From Bacillota bacterium (GTDB lineage Bacteria > Bacillota > Clostridia > Lachnospirales > Lachnospiraceae), in assembly GCA_023435895.1 (NCBI GenBank), contig JAEZLH010000034.1, forward strand, positions 1 through 64,000: a DNA stretch of 64,000 bases, read 5' to 3'. The translations under genes were made by a program, and so were the position numbers. The notes beneath the pieces are model-generated. The model saw only the letters and a program-made list of their open reading frames with translations, was not told the DNA's origin and did no database searches. Shown here one piece after another: positions 17,940 through 27,730 of the stretch (position 1 is the stretch's first letter; each line of letters begins with the position of its first letter).

Positions 17940-20900
17940 TCACTTAGGTTTGTTTTGTCCAAGTAATTTGGATTTTATCGTTATCATTGTTGGTATAAAG
18001 ACTGGAATAAATACCATGCATAACAATGCTATACCGATAACAACCGTTACCGATAATTCCATTAACGTTCTTACTCCGGATGGATACAGTGCTGCAAATG
18101 TTCCCATCAGAATCAACGCTGCTGAAGTAATGACGGAACCAACATTTTTGCAGGATAGGACAATGGATTCCATGTCAGAAAGTCCTATGTTTTCCTTCTG
18201 GCGCATAATTAGAAAGATACTATAATCCACGCCCAAGGTAACAATCATTATAAATGAGCAAAATGGTACATTCCAGGATAAGTCACCAAAGCCGATAATT
18301 TGATGGAAAATCATACTGGATAAAGTCATGGCTATGAAGTAGGACGCAATTAGCGAACCGGTGACAAAAATGGGCATCCAAATGTCGCGGGTGATGAACA
18401 CCAAAACGATAAAAATACCGATTAACATAATTGTCCTTGCAAAATTAAAATCACTGTTTGACATATTGTCTAATTCTACATTGCTCTGCGCTGTACCGGA
18501 TATTCCCCAGGAGGATATATTAAGTGTGGAGACGGAGAGATAACTGTCTATTTTGCTTTGTATCTTGTTTGCGGTCTCCATCGCTTGTGGAGAATAGGGA
18601 TCCACACTCAGGGTCATTGTCATCTTTGTAATTTTATAGTCACCTGACATATATCGATCAAGGGACTTTCCAAAATCCTCTCCATCAATCTTATCTTCCG
18701 GAATATAGAATATAGAGTCAGATTCCTTGAAAGAAGAAAGTCCATTAAAATAATCATTTGCCGTAGAAAGTCCATTTGATACCTGCTCAAGTCCATTAAT
18801 TGCATCATTAAGACCGTTAATTAGTGTCTCCGATTCCTCGCTAAGTTTTTCAACACCATCAATTAGCTCTTCTTGCCCTGCCTTTAATGAGTTCGCTCCA
18901 TCATAAAGCTTTGCTAATCCCTCATTCATTGCTTTCTGTCCAACCGTTATTTTTTGCAAACCAGCATTCAGCTGTTTGGAACCATCATAAAGTTGAGCTA
19001 CGGCTGACGTGATTTTCGATTGAGCTTCTGTTGCGTTTATCAGCCCCGCATTTAGTTGTGAACTGGCCGACTCTAGTTTGGTAAGAGCAGAGGATATTTT
19101 ATCAAGCCCTGCCTGCGCTTGTGAGATATACTGACTTGTATCAGTGGCTGAAAAACCGCTGAGAGCCTCCTGAACTCCTGTAAGACTGGAATTAACTGTA
19201 GAAAGAGAAGCACCAATATTCTTGGTACTTGTTATAATTTTCTCTATTTCTTGCATTTGTGTAGGATACTGACTGTCAGATGGATTCAACTGCTTACTTA
19301 AAGCACCGGCATTTGTTCCGATTTCACTTACGTTTGCTCCAACGCTGGACAAATTGGTTTTGACATCTCCTAAAAGAGTTGAAATAGTAGTTATACTAGT
19401 GCCTAGATCGCTAGAGCTACCACTCATTTGGTTAATCATAGTTTGCATAGAAGAGATATTACTGTTTAATCTTCCAATTCCCTTTGTAATCTGATCCGAT
19501 ACCGACACACTGCTATTTAGACCATCTAACAATTTTTCACAGGACGATTCCAAGGTTCCGAGATTACCTGTTAATGTGTCTGCACCATTTTCCAGGCTTT
19601 CCAGTCCTGTAGTTAATTGCCCTGAGGCACTTTCCAACGAAGAAATGCCCTTTATCAGATTATTTGATCCTGACTGTAATTGTTCTAAAGACCCGGCATT
19701 TCCAGAAGCAGACTGGATTTGTGTCACCGCGCTTTCTAAACCATCCTTGATTTTGGTGATGCCATCTTGCGCACTACTTAGTCCATCTGTGGCTGTTTTA
19801 ATCTGGCTGTCAAGATACAGTTCATCGATTTTCGCACCTTTTGGCTGTGTTACGCTATAAACCATGTCAACACCATCAATTGATTTAATTACTTCCGTAA
19901 GTCGATCCAATTGTTCCATATCACTCTGATTATTCATTGCATGGGAACTCTCAAGAGCAATTGTAGCTGGAGCAGTTTGTCCGGAACCGAAATGTTCTGT
20001 AATTAGGTCATATCCTATAACAGATGAGTAGGAAGGGTCAACTTCTGTCAAGTTATTATAGGAAAGATTCCCGTTATATAAAAGAACGGTAGAACAAATC
20101 AGCCCACATAACGGAAAGGTTATGTATGGAAATCTGGTTGAAAATCGTGAAACAGCTTCCCATATACGACTTTGTGCATGCCCTTTTGTTTTAAATGGAG
20201 ACCAAAAAAGATATTTACCCAGGAGCATCATAATAACCGGTAGTAGAGTATAGAGAACCAAAATCAATACAGCAACACCAATGGCCACCGCAGATGCTGA
20301 TTTAAAAAGATTAAACTGCACAAAATATAGGCAGATAAATCCAATAAATATGGTAAGGGAACTAAAAAGAACTGTTTTTCCACCTGTTTTGTAAGTATTC
20401 AGTATAGCCGTACTTCTTTCTATCTCGTTCCCTAACTCTTCTTTAAACCGCATAAGTAGTAACATAGTATAATCTGTTCCAATTCCAAAAAGAATAAGAA
20501 TTAAAAACACACGGGAAAAGTTTGATATGGGAAAATCAAAATAATCCACAAGCTGTAACACAATATTTTGGGAAACCATAAAGGTCAAACCGACGGCAGC
20601 CAGATTGATCAAAGGTGTTACAGGAGAACGAAATATGATGAGTAGAACAATCACAATAAAAACAATGGTTATGATTTCTGTTTTTTGTACACCCTTTTCA
20701 GTTGTCCTTGCAAAATCCTCTGTAATAAGATCGGAGCCTGTAGCCTCAAGCTCGAGTCCGTCAATTTTCATTTCAGTAATAATATTTGTTCGAATATTGC
20801 TGACGGTGTCCTGCTCTTTGCTCAAAGTAATCGGAACAAGCAAGGTAGTTCCATCGTCAGAAATGTATTCATCCGTAAGATCTGCGTTCTCGAATATATT

Positions 20901-21227
20901 GTTTACAGACAAAACCTGATATTGTGACATGTTGTTAGTAAGTGATATTATTTTTTCTTGAATTGAATTTTTGTTTTCATCAGTCAGTTTGTTTTCATTA
21001 TAATAAACGAGAATCATGTTAAATTGTTTTGAACTGTCCGTTGTTTGGTTCATTTTATTCAGGATTGTTTTTGCAATGGTCGAAGAATCGTTATCTCCAA
21101 CATTCGTTTGACCTTTTTCTCGTACAAGTTGCCCCATAGCAGGCATGGTAAGGATGGCCAAGACCAGAGCAATAGCCCAAACAATTATGACAGTCCACCT
21201 TCTTTTTATAATTCTGTTCAAATTCAT
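17940..21227 (-). CDS. MMPL/RND-family transporter (YdfJ/YdgH-like)
   Basis: This encodes 1095 aa from ATG with AAAGGGG upstream. It has the two-part RND layout: one span at residues ~13-33, then a block of five spans at ~180-370, a very long extracytoplasmic region, and a second six-span block at ~930-1090. Residues ~450-860 are rich in Ser, Gly, Leu and Asn with many repeats such as LNAGLQKI, LYDGANSL and ALTKLESAS, typical of the hydrophobe/coiled-coil repeats of Firmicute MMPL proteins. The family exports lipids, peptides or toxic amphiphiles using proton motive force. It is divergent from a two-component system and shares a control site with it. Confidence 0.88.
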   Translation of the reverse strand: MNLNRIIKRRWTVIIVWAIALVLAILTMPAMGQLVREKGQTNVGDNDSSTIAKTILNKMNQTTDSSKQFNMILVYYNENKLTDENKNSIQEKIISLTNNMSQYQVLSVNNIFENADLTDEYISDDGTTLLVPITLSKEQDTVSNIRTNIITEMKIDGLELEATGSDLITEDFARTTEKGVQKTEIITIVFIVIVLLIIFRSPVTPLINLAAVGLTFMVSQNIVLQLVDYFDFPISNFSRVFLILILFGIGTDYTMLLLMRFKEELGNEIERSTAILNTYKTGGKTVLFSSLTIFIGFICLYFVQFNLFKSASAVAIGVAVLILVLYTLLPVIMMLLGKYLFWSPFKTKGHAQSRIWEAVSRFSTRFPYITFPLCGLICSTVLLYNGNLSYNNLTEVDPSYSSVIGYDLITEHFGSGQTAPATIALESSHAMNNQSDMEQLDRLTEVIKSIDGVDMVYSVTQPKGAKIDELYLDSQIKTATDGLSSAQDGITKIKDGLESAVTQIQSASGNAGSLEQLQSGSNNLIKGISSLESASGQLTTGLESLENGADTLTGNLGTLESSCEKLLDGLNSSVSVSDQITKGIGRLNSNISSMQTMINQMSGSSSDLGTSITTISTLLGDVKTNLSSVGANVSEIGTNAGALSKQLNPSDSQYPTQMQEIEKIITSTKNIGASLSTVNSSLTGVQEALSGFSATDTSQYISQAQAGLDKISSALTKLESASSQLNAGLINATEAQSKITSAVAQLYDGSKQLNAGLQKITVGQKAMNEGLAKLYDGANSLKAGQEELIDGVEKLSEESETLINGLNDAINGLEQVSNGLSTANDYFNGLSSFKESDSIFYIPEDKIDGEDFGKSLDRYMSGDYKITKMTMTLSVDPYSPQAMETANKIQSKIDSYLSVSTLNISSWGISGTAQSNVELDNMSNSDFNFARTIMLIGIFIVLVFITRDIWMPIFVTGSLIASYFIAMTLSSMIFHQIIGFGDLSWNVPFCSFIMIVTLGVDYSIFLIMRQKENIGLSDMESIVLSCKNVGSVITSAALILMGTFAALYPSGVRTLMELSVTVVIGIALLCMVFIPVFIPTMITIKSKLLGQNKPK

Positions 21228-21263
21228 TTTTGTACCCCTTTCTCGGTTGCTTTGTCAAATTCC

Positions 21264-21316
21264 ATCGTACCACACAAAAATTAAGTGGTTAGGGGACAAT
21301 CATAAAGAATTATTAA
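21264..21316 (-). promoter_or_regulatory. Promoter and response-regulator box of the MMPL gene
   Basis: Read on the minus strand: TTAAT (21316-21312), AATTC (21311-21307), TTTAT (21306-21302), then 32 nt, then a -10-like TACGAT (21269-21264). The 10-nt repeat spacing fits tandem binding of an OmpR-family regulator. The same arrangement occurs in the divergent promoter. Confidence 0.6.
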
Positions 21317-21432
21317 GGTTACAGTTTATACTCAGTCAAAGTTGAGGATAGGACTGTCGCAAATATTCCCCCGAAATCACTATAATAAGCTCTAACTGGG
21401 GAATAAACCATAATTTATTTAAGGACATCGCT

Positions 21433-21485
21433 TTAATAATTCTTAATTTTTTTGGGGTTTTTCTATAATTTATCTATGTTATAAT
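21433..21485 (+). promoter_or_regulatory. Promoter and response-regulator box of the two-component genes
   Basis: TTAAT (21433-21437), AATTC (21438-21442), TTAAT (21443-21447), then 32 nt, then a perfect -10 TATAAT (21480-21485). No good -35 is present, as expected for an activator-dependent promoter. Geometry is identical to the MMPL promoter on the other strand. Confidence 0.6.
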
Positions 21486-21518
21486 GGATTTCATAATGTG
21501 AAGAGAGGTACGCCGAAT

Positions 21519-22208
21519 ATGAAGGATATATTAATTGTAGATGATGACAGCGCTATTGCTAGTTTGATAGCGGATGCTCTGGAATATGAGGGGTTTCATA
21601 CGGTCATCTTAAACGATGGGGAAGCTGCTTTAAAACGAATAAAAGATTCCGAGTTTGAATTGATTATTTTAGATATTATGATGCCAAAGATGGATGGATT
21701 AACCCTTTGTCGAAAAATCCGCGATAGCGTTTCCTGCCCGATTCTCTTTTTGACCGCCAAAAGCAGAATGGTTGATACCATTGTAGGATTAGAAATGGGT
21801 GCAGATGACTACATTTCAAAGCCATTTATAGTGGAAGAGCTTATTGCCCGTGTAAAAGCGCATATACGGAGAGAACATCGTGAGAGCGAGAAAGAGAAAA
21901 AAACTACCCTTGAATTTGATACAATTACGATAAATAAGGAAAGTTACGAAGTATATAAAAACAAACAACCTGTTGAGCTTTCACACCGCGAGTTTCAAAT
22001 CCTGTGTTATTTTATCGAAAATTCAGGACAAGTGCTTTCTAAGGAAAAAATTTTTAATGCAGTATGGGGTCCCGATTACGGCGATATTGGCACGGTTGCG
22101 GTAAACATTAAAAACCTACGTACCAAACTTGATCCGAATAACGAATATTTGAAAACGGTATGGGGTATTGGTTATAAATTAGTGACGCCACAGGGGCAGA
22201 CCCTATGA
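21519..22208 (+). CDS. OmpR/VanR-family response regulator
   Basis: This encodes 229 aa from the ATG at 21519, which has AGAGAGG upstream; an ATG seven codons earlier has no ribosome site. The receiver domain (residues 1-118) has the acidic pocket DDD (8-10), phosphorylation site Asp52 in LDIMMPKMDG, Thr in LTAKS and Lys in SKPF. The winged-helix DNA-binding domain (~130-229) includes ELSHREFQILCYF and GTVAVNIKNLRTKL. Its stop overlaps the kinase start by 4 nt, so the two are co-translated. The tandem TTAAT box upstream is probably its own binding site. Confidence 0.9.
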   Translation: MKDILIVDDDSAIASLIADALEYEGFHTVILNDGEAALKRIKDSEFELIILDIMMPKMDGLTLCRKIRDSVSCPILFLTAKSRMVDTIVGLEMGADDYISKPFIVEELIARVKAHIRREHRESEKEKKTTLEFDTITINKESYEVYKNKQPVELSHREFQILCYFIENSGQVLSKEKIFNAVWGPDYGDIGTVAVNIKNLRTKLDPNNEYLKTVWGIGYKLVTPQGQTL

Positions 22209-23488
22209 GTATGCGTTTAAAATTGGGCTTCACGGTACTAATTGCGTTACTTGTTAATATCTTCGCACTGATTCTTTTCTATAATCTTTTCATTTCAATT
22301 AAGGTGTCCAATCATTTTGATGAAGGGCAAGCTGAACTTGATCTAGATGTGAAAAAAATTTCGAAGGAAGTAAGTACCAGCTCTGACTATCAAGACTACT
22401 TGTCTCAGCTTTCTAAAAAATTAGGATACAACATCGAACTACAGACGATAGATGATGAATTGATTTTTGAAACAAAAGTGTCTCAGGAAGCTTCGCTTTT
22501 CATCCGATCAACCGGAATTGTCCATAGATTGGAAGATACCTATATACTGAAGATCACGAAGCCTTTGTCTATTCAAAATGCATATGAGATACCACCTATT
22601 CGTTCCCTATTGGAAGCAGAAATAGGCATTCTATTCTGCATCTTATTGATCGTGACGATTATACTGTATCTCCAGTATGTAAAACCGATTGAAGAATTAC
22701 AGAAATCAATCAGAGGATATAATAGGGGGAAAGTACCGGAGTCCGTAAGAAGAACGGATGAAATAGGAAAGTTGCAGAATAGCTTTGTACAATTAGCCAG
22801 TAATTTGAGTGAGGAAAAGCAAAAACAAAATCGTATCATCGCATCGATTTCTCATGATATTAAAACTCCGCTTACCTCAGTTATGGGCTATGCCGAGAGA
22901 TTAAGGAGCGGAAAGCTATCGGAAGATCAAAAGATGCGCTATATTGATACAATTTACGAAAAAGCAAACGTGATAAAGGCTCTGATAAGCGAATTTGATG
23001 ATTATTTGAGTTTCAATCTCCATCCAGTTTCTAATATGCAGAAATTGTATGTGGACAAACTATGCCAGTTAATTAAAGAGGATTATATGGAGGACATGGA
23101 AAGTGCAGGAGTACAGTTCTATCTGATAAATGATTGCTTGCCAGTAACTATTTTGGTCGATCTTTCGAAAATCCGTAGGGTTTTCAGTAATATCATTGGC
23201 AACAGTATGAAACATTTTAGAGATATTAATAATCCGGCTATTTCAATAGAATGCTCACCAATAAATAACAAAGTTCTTTTTCAAATTTCAGACAATGGAA
23301 TAGGAGCTCCCAAAGATATTCTAACTCATATTTTTGAACCCTTTGTCACATCCGATGATAGTAGAAACGTAGCAGGCTTAGGTTTATCTATATGTAAAGA
23401 AATTATTGAGTCTCACGAAGGCAGAATATGGGCGGAGAATAATCACATCTCCGGTCTAAGTATATATTTTGAAATACCCATAAACTGA
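22205..23488 (+). CDS. Sensor histidine kinase
   Basis: This encodes 427 aa, ATG overlapping the regulator stop (ATGA). Two membrane spans (~8-30 and ~137-158) enclose an extracytoplasmic sensor of about 105 residues. A HAMP linker (~160-212) leads to the H-box SISHDIKTPLTSVMGYAERL with the phosphorylated His217. The ATPase domain shows the N-box FSNIIGNSMKHF, DNGIGAP and GLGLSICKEI. It is partner to the OmpR-type regulator. By position and shared promoter boxes it probably controls the MMPL transporter; the signal is unknown, perhaps cell-envelope stress. Confidence 0.9.
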   Translation: MSMRLKLGFTVLIALLVNIFALILFYNLFISIKVSNHFDEGQAELDLDVKKISKEVSTSSDYQDYLSQLSKKLGYNIELQTIDDELIFETKVSQEASLFIRSTGIVHRLEDTYILKITKPLSIQNAYEIPPIRSLLEAEIGILFCILLIVTIILYLQYVKPIEELQKSIRGYNRGKVPESVRRTDEIGKLQNSFVQLASNLSEEKQKQNRIIASISHDIKTPLTSVMGYAERLRSGKLSEDQKMRYIDTIYEKANVIKALISEFDDYLSFNLHPVSNMQKLYVDKLCQLIKEDYMEDMESAGVQFYLINDCLPVTILVDLSKIRRVFSNIIGNSMKHFRDINNPAISIECSPINNKVLFQISDNGIGAPKDILTHIFEPFVTSDDSRNVAGLGLSICKEIIESHEGRIWAENNHISGLSIYFEIPIN

Positions 23489-23680
23489 GCAGTGAATGGA
23501 AGCTATCCGCGTTCCTACCTTAATCATCCATGGGATACATGATAATCAAAAAAGGGTGGATATGATGATTAGAGAATACAAACCTGATGATAATTAATCC
23601 AACACATCAAAGCAAGAAAAGTCGGGAAGGTTATTCGTGATAGTATTATAATTTGATTACAGTCAAGAAGGAGGGATCAC

Positions 23681-24514
23681 ATGAGTGCTTGGACAGAGGG
23701 CTTGCAGAACGCAATTGAATATATGGAAAATAACCTGACAGAGGATATTCAGGTGAAGTCAATTGCAGAAAAAGCATATGTATCGGAGTTTCATTTTCAG
23801 CGTATTTTTTCAGTTTTGTGTGGGTTTAGTGTTGGTGAATACATTCGTAACAGAAGACTGACCTTAGCAGCAAGAGAGTTGGCAGGAAATGATGCTAAAG
23901 TAATTGATGTCGCTGTAAAATATGGCTATGATTCACCGGATAGTTTTGCCAGAGCTTTTACAAGGTTTCATGGAATCACACCTTCGGCTGCAAAAGAAAA
24001 GGGTGCATTGCTTCGTGATTTTGCACCACTTAGAATAATATTATCACTGGAGGGTGGAACGATGATGGATTATCGCATTGAAGAAAAAGCAGCATTTACC
24101 GTAATGGGAAGAAAGAGAACCTTTCGTATTGAGTCCTCTTATCAGGAGATTCCTAAGTTTTGGGAAGAACATAAGAAGGATGGAGGCAGCGAGATTGTCT
24201 GTGGAATGTTTGGGATTTGTATGGATTCGGAAGGTGCGAATTTTGATTATCTGATAGCGGATAATTATTTGCCTTGGAAAGAGATTCCGGATGGTTATGT
24301 GACCAGAACACTTCCTGCTGGGACATGGGCTGTATTTCCATGCAAGATGAAGAACTTGCAGGATACCAATACGAAGATGTGGAAGGAATGGTTGCCAAAT
24401 TGTAAGGACTATAAGCTTGGTGGAAACTATAATATTGAATTGTATGCCCCTCCCTGTGAAGAGGATTTTGCAGAAAGTTATTGTGAGTTATGGCTGCCAA
24501 TTGAAAAGGCTTAG
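23681..24514 (+). CDS. AraC-family regulator with GyrI-like effector domain
   Basis: This encodes 277 aa from ATG with AAGGAGG upstream. The N-terminal ~105 residues hold two helix-turn-helix units (VKSIAEKAYVSEFHFQRIFS and KVIDVAVKYGYDSPDSFARA). Residues ~128-277 are a GyrI/Rob-like effector-binding domain (YRIEEKAAFTVMGRKRTF, ending YCELWLPIEK). This DNA-binding plus GyrI layout is that of multidrug- or stress-responsive AraC proteins such as Rob. No obvious target operon is adjacent. Confidence 0.87.
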   Translation: MSAWTEGLQNAIEYMENNLTEDIQVKSIAEKAYVSEFHFQRIFSVLCGFSVGEYIRNRRLTLAARELAGNDAKVIDVAVKYGYDSPDSFARAFTRFHGITPSAAKEKGALLRDFAPLRIILSLEGGTMMDYRIEEKAAFTVMGRKRTFRIESSYQEIPKFWEEHKKDGGSEIVCGMFGICMDSEGANFDYLIADNYLPWKEIPDGYVTRTLPAGTWAVFPCKMKNLQDTNTKMWKEWLPNCKDYKLGGNYNIELYAPPCEEDFAESYCELWLPIEKA

Positions 24515-25132
24515 CAGGTAGGATGGGGCATATATAGAGAAACTCATAATCATAATGAGTCGTGCTGTCTGCTAAGCAGGTAAAGTAACAATAGAATAGT
24601 CAAAGTATATACGCACTCGTTAGCATTTGTTAATGGGTGCGTTTTACTGTGGAACAAACTTGTAAAGATATTAAAGAAGGTTCCAGTATGGAAAATAAGT
24701 CAGCCGCAAATGCCGAAAGGTATTTTGGATAGCGTAAAGCTGCCGTACTGATAAAGGAGGTTCAAAAATCTGCACAGAAGCACAACGGACTTAGTATTTA
24801 AACAGACTGATTTGTAAGTTTGAAATGCAACCATAGAGCATTGGAATGTAAGTGAATGATATTATTAAATTTATATTGAGAGAAAATAAATCTACATAAC
24901 TTCTTCATAAATTACTGATATGATTAGTGAAATAGTAAGAGGAGGACAGATTATAAGGCAACTACGAAAAAGAATGTACGAAAAGATATAAGAAAGAATA
25001 GTGTAGTTGCAATGGTTGTTATCCTTGCTTTTGTCATGTTTGTTAAAGGTACCTGGAATATCAAAACCTCGAATATATTCGGTGATGAAAGTCTGATTAT
25101 ACCAAAAAATAAGCTGGAGGTGGTTGTTTGTT
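24515..25132. other. Intergenic region with a terminator and possible gene debris
   Basis: A hairpin with wobble pairs (24611-24622 with 24631-24642, then TTTT) may end the AraC transcript. Beyond it are short open pieces without proper starts, including a frame just before 25133 with VVAMVVILAFVMFVKGTWN, which looks like one membrane helix followed by a 25-residue tail. That frame has no credible start codon, so it is treated as possible debris rather than a gene. Confidence 0.4.
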
Positions 25133-27538
25133 ATGGAAAACAAAGATGTAAGAAAAAAATTCAGAATCGGTGGTATGACGTGTATTAGTTGCCAGAATAG
25201 AATAGAAAAGCGACTTCGTACTACAGAAGGTGTGAAAAGTGCGGTGGTGAGCTATAAGGAAGGAAACGCTGATATAACTTATGATACGAGCGTTATCTCC
25301 TTTGGGGACATTAGCACAATCATTGAAGAACTGGATTACAAAGTACTATCCGCAAATGAAAAAAGAAGACCGGAGGCAAGCCGTGTCATAGGAATTCTGC
25401 TTATTATTGTTTCTTTATATGTGCTTCTCCAGCAGTTTGGAATTTTAAATCTGCTTGTACCAAGCCAGCTGGCAGATGCAAAGATGGGATACGGTATGTT
25501 GTTTGTAATAGGTCTTATAACCTCCATTCATTGTGTTGCGATGTGCGGAGGTATAAACCTTTCTCAATGCATTCCTCAGGCTGGAATGCTAGCTTCGAAA
25601 GCAGGGGCTACTGGGAATAGAAATCATCTTTCGACTTTCAAGCCAGCCTTTTTGTATAATTTGGGACGTGTGATTTCTTACACTGTTTTGGGATTTATTC
25701 TTGGCTTTGTGGGGTTACTGTTTGGTGGGAGTTCAGGTAGTGGATTGTCGGTTTTTGCACAAGGAATTCTCAAGCTCATTGCAGGCGTGTTCATGGTCAT
25801 TATGGGAATTAATATGCTTGGTATCTTCCCTTGGTTTCGTAAATTACAGCCACAAATGCCTAAATTTCTTTCACGTAAAGTCAATAGAGAAAAGGCAAGG
25901 AATAACAGTCCTCTGATTGTGGGTCTTTTAAACGGCTTGATGCCTTGTGGCCCTTTACAGTCTATGCAAATTGTTGCATTAGCGTCAGGAAATCCATTTG
26001 CGGGTGCACTCTCCATGTTTTTGTTCAGTTTAGGAACGGTGCCGCTTATGTTGGGGCTTGGCTCTATTGTATCGGCATTAGGCAAGAAATTTACTCAAAA
26101 GGTTATGAGCATCGGTGCTGTTTTGGTTGTGGTTCTTGGATTAGCCATGCTTTCACAGGGTGGAAGCCTTTCTGGATTATTGCCTCCTGATTTGTTGCTT
26201 CCCATCATTCTCGGACTTTGTGTGGTAGGTATTGTGCATAGTATTCCTTTTCGCGGATTATCAAATAAGTCTTTGCCGACTATTGTAGCATCAATTATCG
26301 TAATTGCAGTTATATTTGTTTCTAATACAGGGATTATAAATGGTACTGCCAGTGCTGAAAATAGTGCAAATGTAAATATTGTAGATGGTAAACAGGTTGT
26401 GACAAGTACCCTTTCATCAGGCAGATACCCCAACATCACGGTACAGGCGGGGACTCCTGTAAAATGGATTATTAATGCACCGAAGGGAAGTATCAACGGA
26501 TGCAACGACAAGTTTAACATCCAGGCATTTGGAATCAGCAATTATGAGTTCAAGCCCGGTGATAATGTGATTGAATTTAACCCTACAAAAACAGGGAGAT
26601 TCCAATATAGCTGCTGGATGGGAATGATTCATGGAACGATTACAGTGGCGGATGCGGCTAGTTCGAATAATGGTAGTTCCGAAGAAGAATCAACGGCGCA
26701 AAACGATATTGATAATGGTAATGCAGAAGCTACTGATCCAGTTCCGGCTGGTTACAAAATTCCTACTGATAAAGTTGAACTAGCAAAGGAGATAACCTAC
26801 CAAGGGTACCCGATGCAGGAGATTACGATTGAGTTGACAGATAAAGGCTTTAGCCCTGCTGTTATAGTGGTGAAGTCAGGTCTGGATGTAAAATGGAATA
26901 TTAAAAACTCCTCAAGTGCTACAGGAAGTGGAACACAACTTTTGGTACCCAATTATGCAACTCAGCTTACGCTAAAGGAAGGCGAAACCTCTGTGTCTTT
27001 TACTCCGGATAGTAGTTTTGATTTTTCAACCGGAGACAATAAATTTTACGGCTATCTCAAGGTGGTCGATGACATCAGCAAGGCGGATATTGCGTCAATA
27101 AAAAAAGAAGCAGCCGATTTTCAAACATTGATATGGCCTGCAGAGACGTTCCAACAAAATTCAGGAAGTGATGCATCAGCTCAAACAGCTAAAGCAACAA
27201 TCAAGGATGGTGTACAATATGTAACTTCCACAGTAAGTGCTGGTGGATATCAGCCTATTCAGGTTCAAAAAGGGATACCGGTGAAATGGACACTGAATGC
27301 TCCCAGCGGGTCACTGACCGGCTGTAATAACTCAATTGAAATTCCTGAATACAATCTTCAAATTAAGCTAAAAACAGGTGATAATCTGATTGAGTTCACA
27401 CCGGACAAATCAGGAACCTTTGTGTTTAGTTGCTGGATGGGCATGGTCCGTTCTAACATTACAGTGGCAAACGATGACGGAACTGTGGATGCAACAGAGG
27501 ATGATGGTTCGTCCGATTTGCCGTCCTGTTGTGGTTAA
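25133..27538 (+). CDS. HMA-SafE-cupredoxin fusion protein (metal handling)
   Basis: This encodes about 801 aa from the ATG at 25133, twelve bases after GGAGG; a TTG at 25124 lies too close to that site. Order: a heavy-metal-associated domain (residues ~5-70, GMTCISCQNRIEKRL with the CxxC pair), then a membrane domain of the SafE/TauE-like family (~80-410, with GLITSIHCVAMCGGINLSQC and GLLNGLMPCGPLQ). Three extracytoplasmic cupredoxin-like repeats follow at ~421-506, ~552-646 and ~695-782. Repeats 1 and 3 carry GCN and SCWMGM, offering Cys and Met ligands; repeat 2 lacks them. The tail ends SCCG. It probably moves or buffers copper or a similar soft metal. Confidence 0.8.
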   Translation: MENKDVRKKFRIGGMTCISCQNRIEKRLRTTEGVKSAVVSYKEGNADITYDTSVISFGDISTIIEELDYKVLSANEKRRPEASRVIGILLIIVSLYVLLQQFGILNLLVPSQLADAKMGYGMLFVIGLITSIHCVAMCGGINLSQCIPQAGMLASKAGATGNRNHLSTFKPAFLYNLGRVISYTVLGFILGFVGLLFGGSSGSGLSVFAQGILKLIAGVFMVIMGINMLGIFPWFRKLQPQMPKFLSRKVNREKARNNSPLIVGLLNGLMPCGPLQSMQIVALASGNPFAGALSMFLFSLGTVPLMLGLGSIVSALGKKFTQKVMSIGAVLVVVLGLAMLSQGGSLSGLLPPDLLLPIILGLCVVGIVHSIPFRGLSNKSLPTIVASIIVIAVIFVSNTGIINGTASAENSANVNIVDGKQVVTSTLSSGRYPNITVQAGTPVKWIINAPKGSINGCNDKFNIQAFGISNYEFKPGDNVIEFNPTKTGRFQYSCWMGMIHGTITVADAASSNNGSSEEESTAQNDIDNGNAEATDPVPAGYKIPTDKVELAKEITYQGYPMQEITIELTDKGFSPAVIVVKSGLDVKWNIKNSSSATGSGTQLLVPNYATQLTLKEGETSVSFTPDSSFDFSTGDNKFYGYLKVVDDISKADIASIKKEAADFQTLIWPAETFQQNSGSDASAQTAKATIKDGVQYVTSTVSAGGYQPIQVQKGIPVKWTLNAPSGSLTGCNNSIEIPEYNLQIKLKTGDNLIEFTPDKSGTFVFSCWMGMVRSNITVANDDGTVDATEDDGSSDLPSCCG

Positions 27539-27568
27539 TATTGATTTAACGAGAGGAGAAACTTAGAT

Positions 27569-27715
27569 ATGCAATTTTTAATTACCCATTGGCATTGTAT
27601 TTTGCCCGCACTCGGAATTGTTGCGGCGTTGGTTTTCATGAGGGATAAGAAGAAAGAAGATGATAGTAACATCACGGGAAGTAAAAAAGATACTTTTCAA
27701 AAGGAAAATGATTAA
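27569..27715 (+). CDS. 48-residue single-span membrane protein
   Basis: A small gene with GAGAGGAG eight bases before the ATG. The product starts MQFLITHWHCILPALGIVAA, giving one membrane helix (~8-25), followed by a charged tail (RDKKKEDDSN, ending QKEND). It begins 30 nt after the fusion-protein gene and is followed by a strong terminator, so it is the last gene of that transcript. HWHC at the start of the helix could bind metal. No family recognised. Confidence 0.65.
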   Translation: MQFLITHWHCILPALGIVAALVFMRDKKKEDDSNITGSKKDTFQKEND

Positions 27716-27730
27716 GCTGGATATATGATA

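Noticed and set aside
24892..25143. Minus-strand open frame upstream of the HMA-SafE fusion gene
   Set aside because: No ribosome site and no family pattern; it overlaps the fusion gene's start region.
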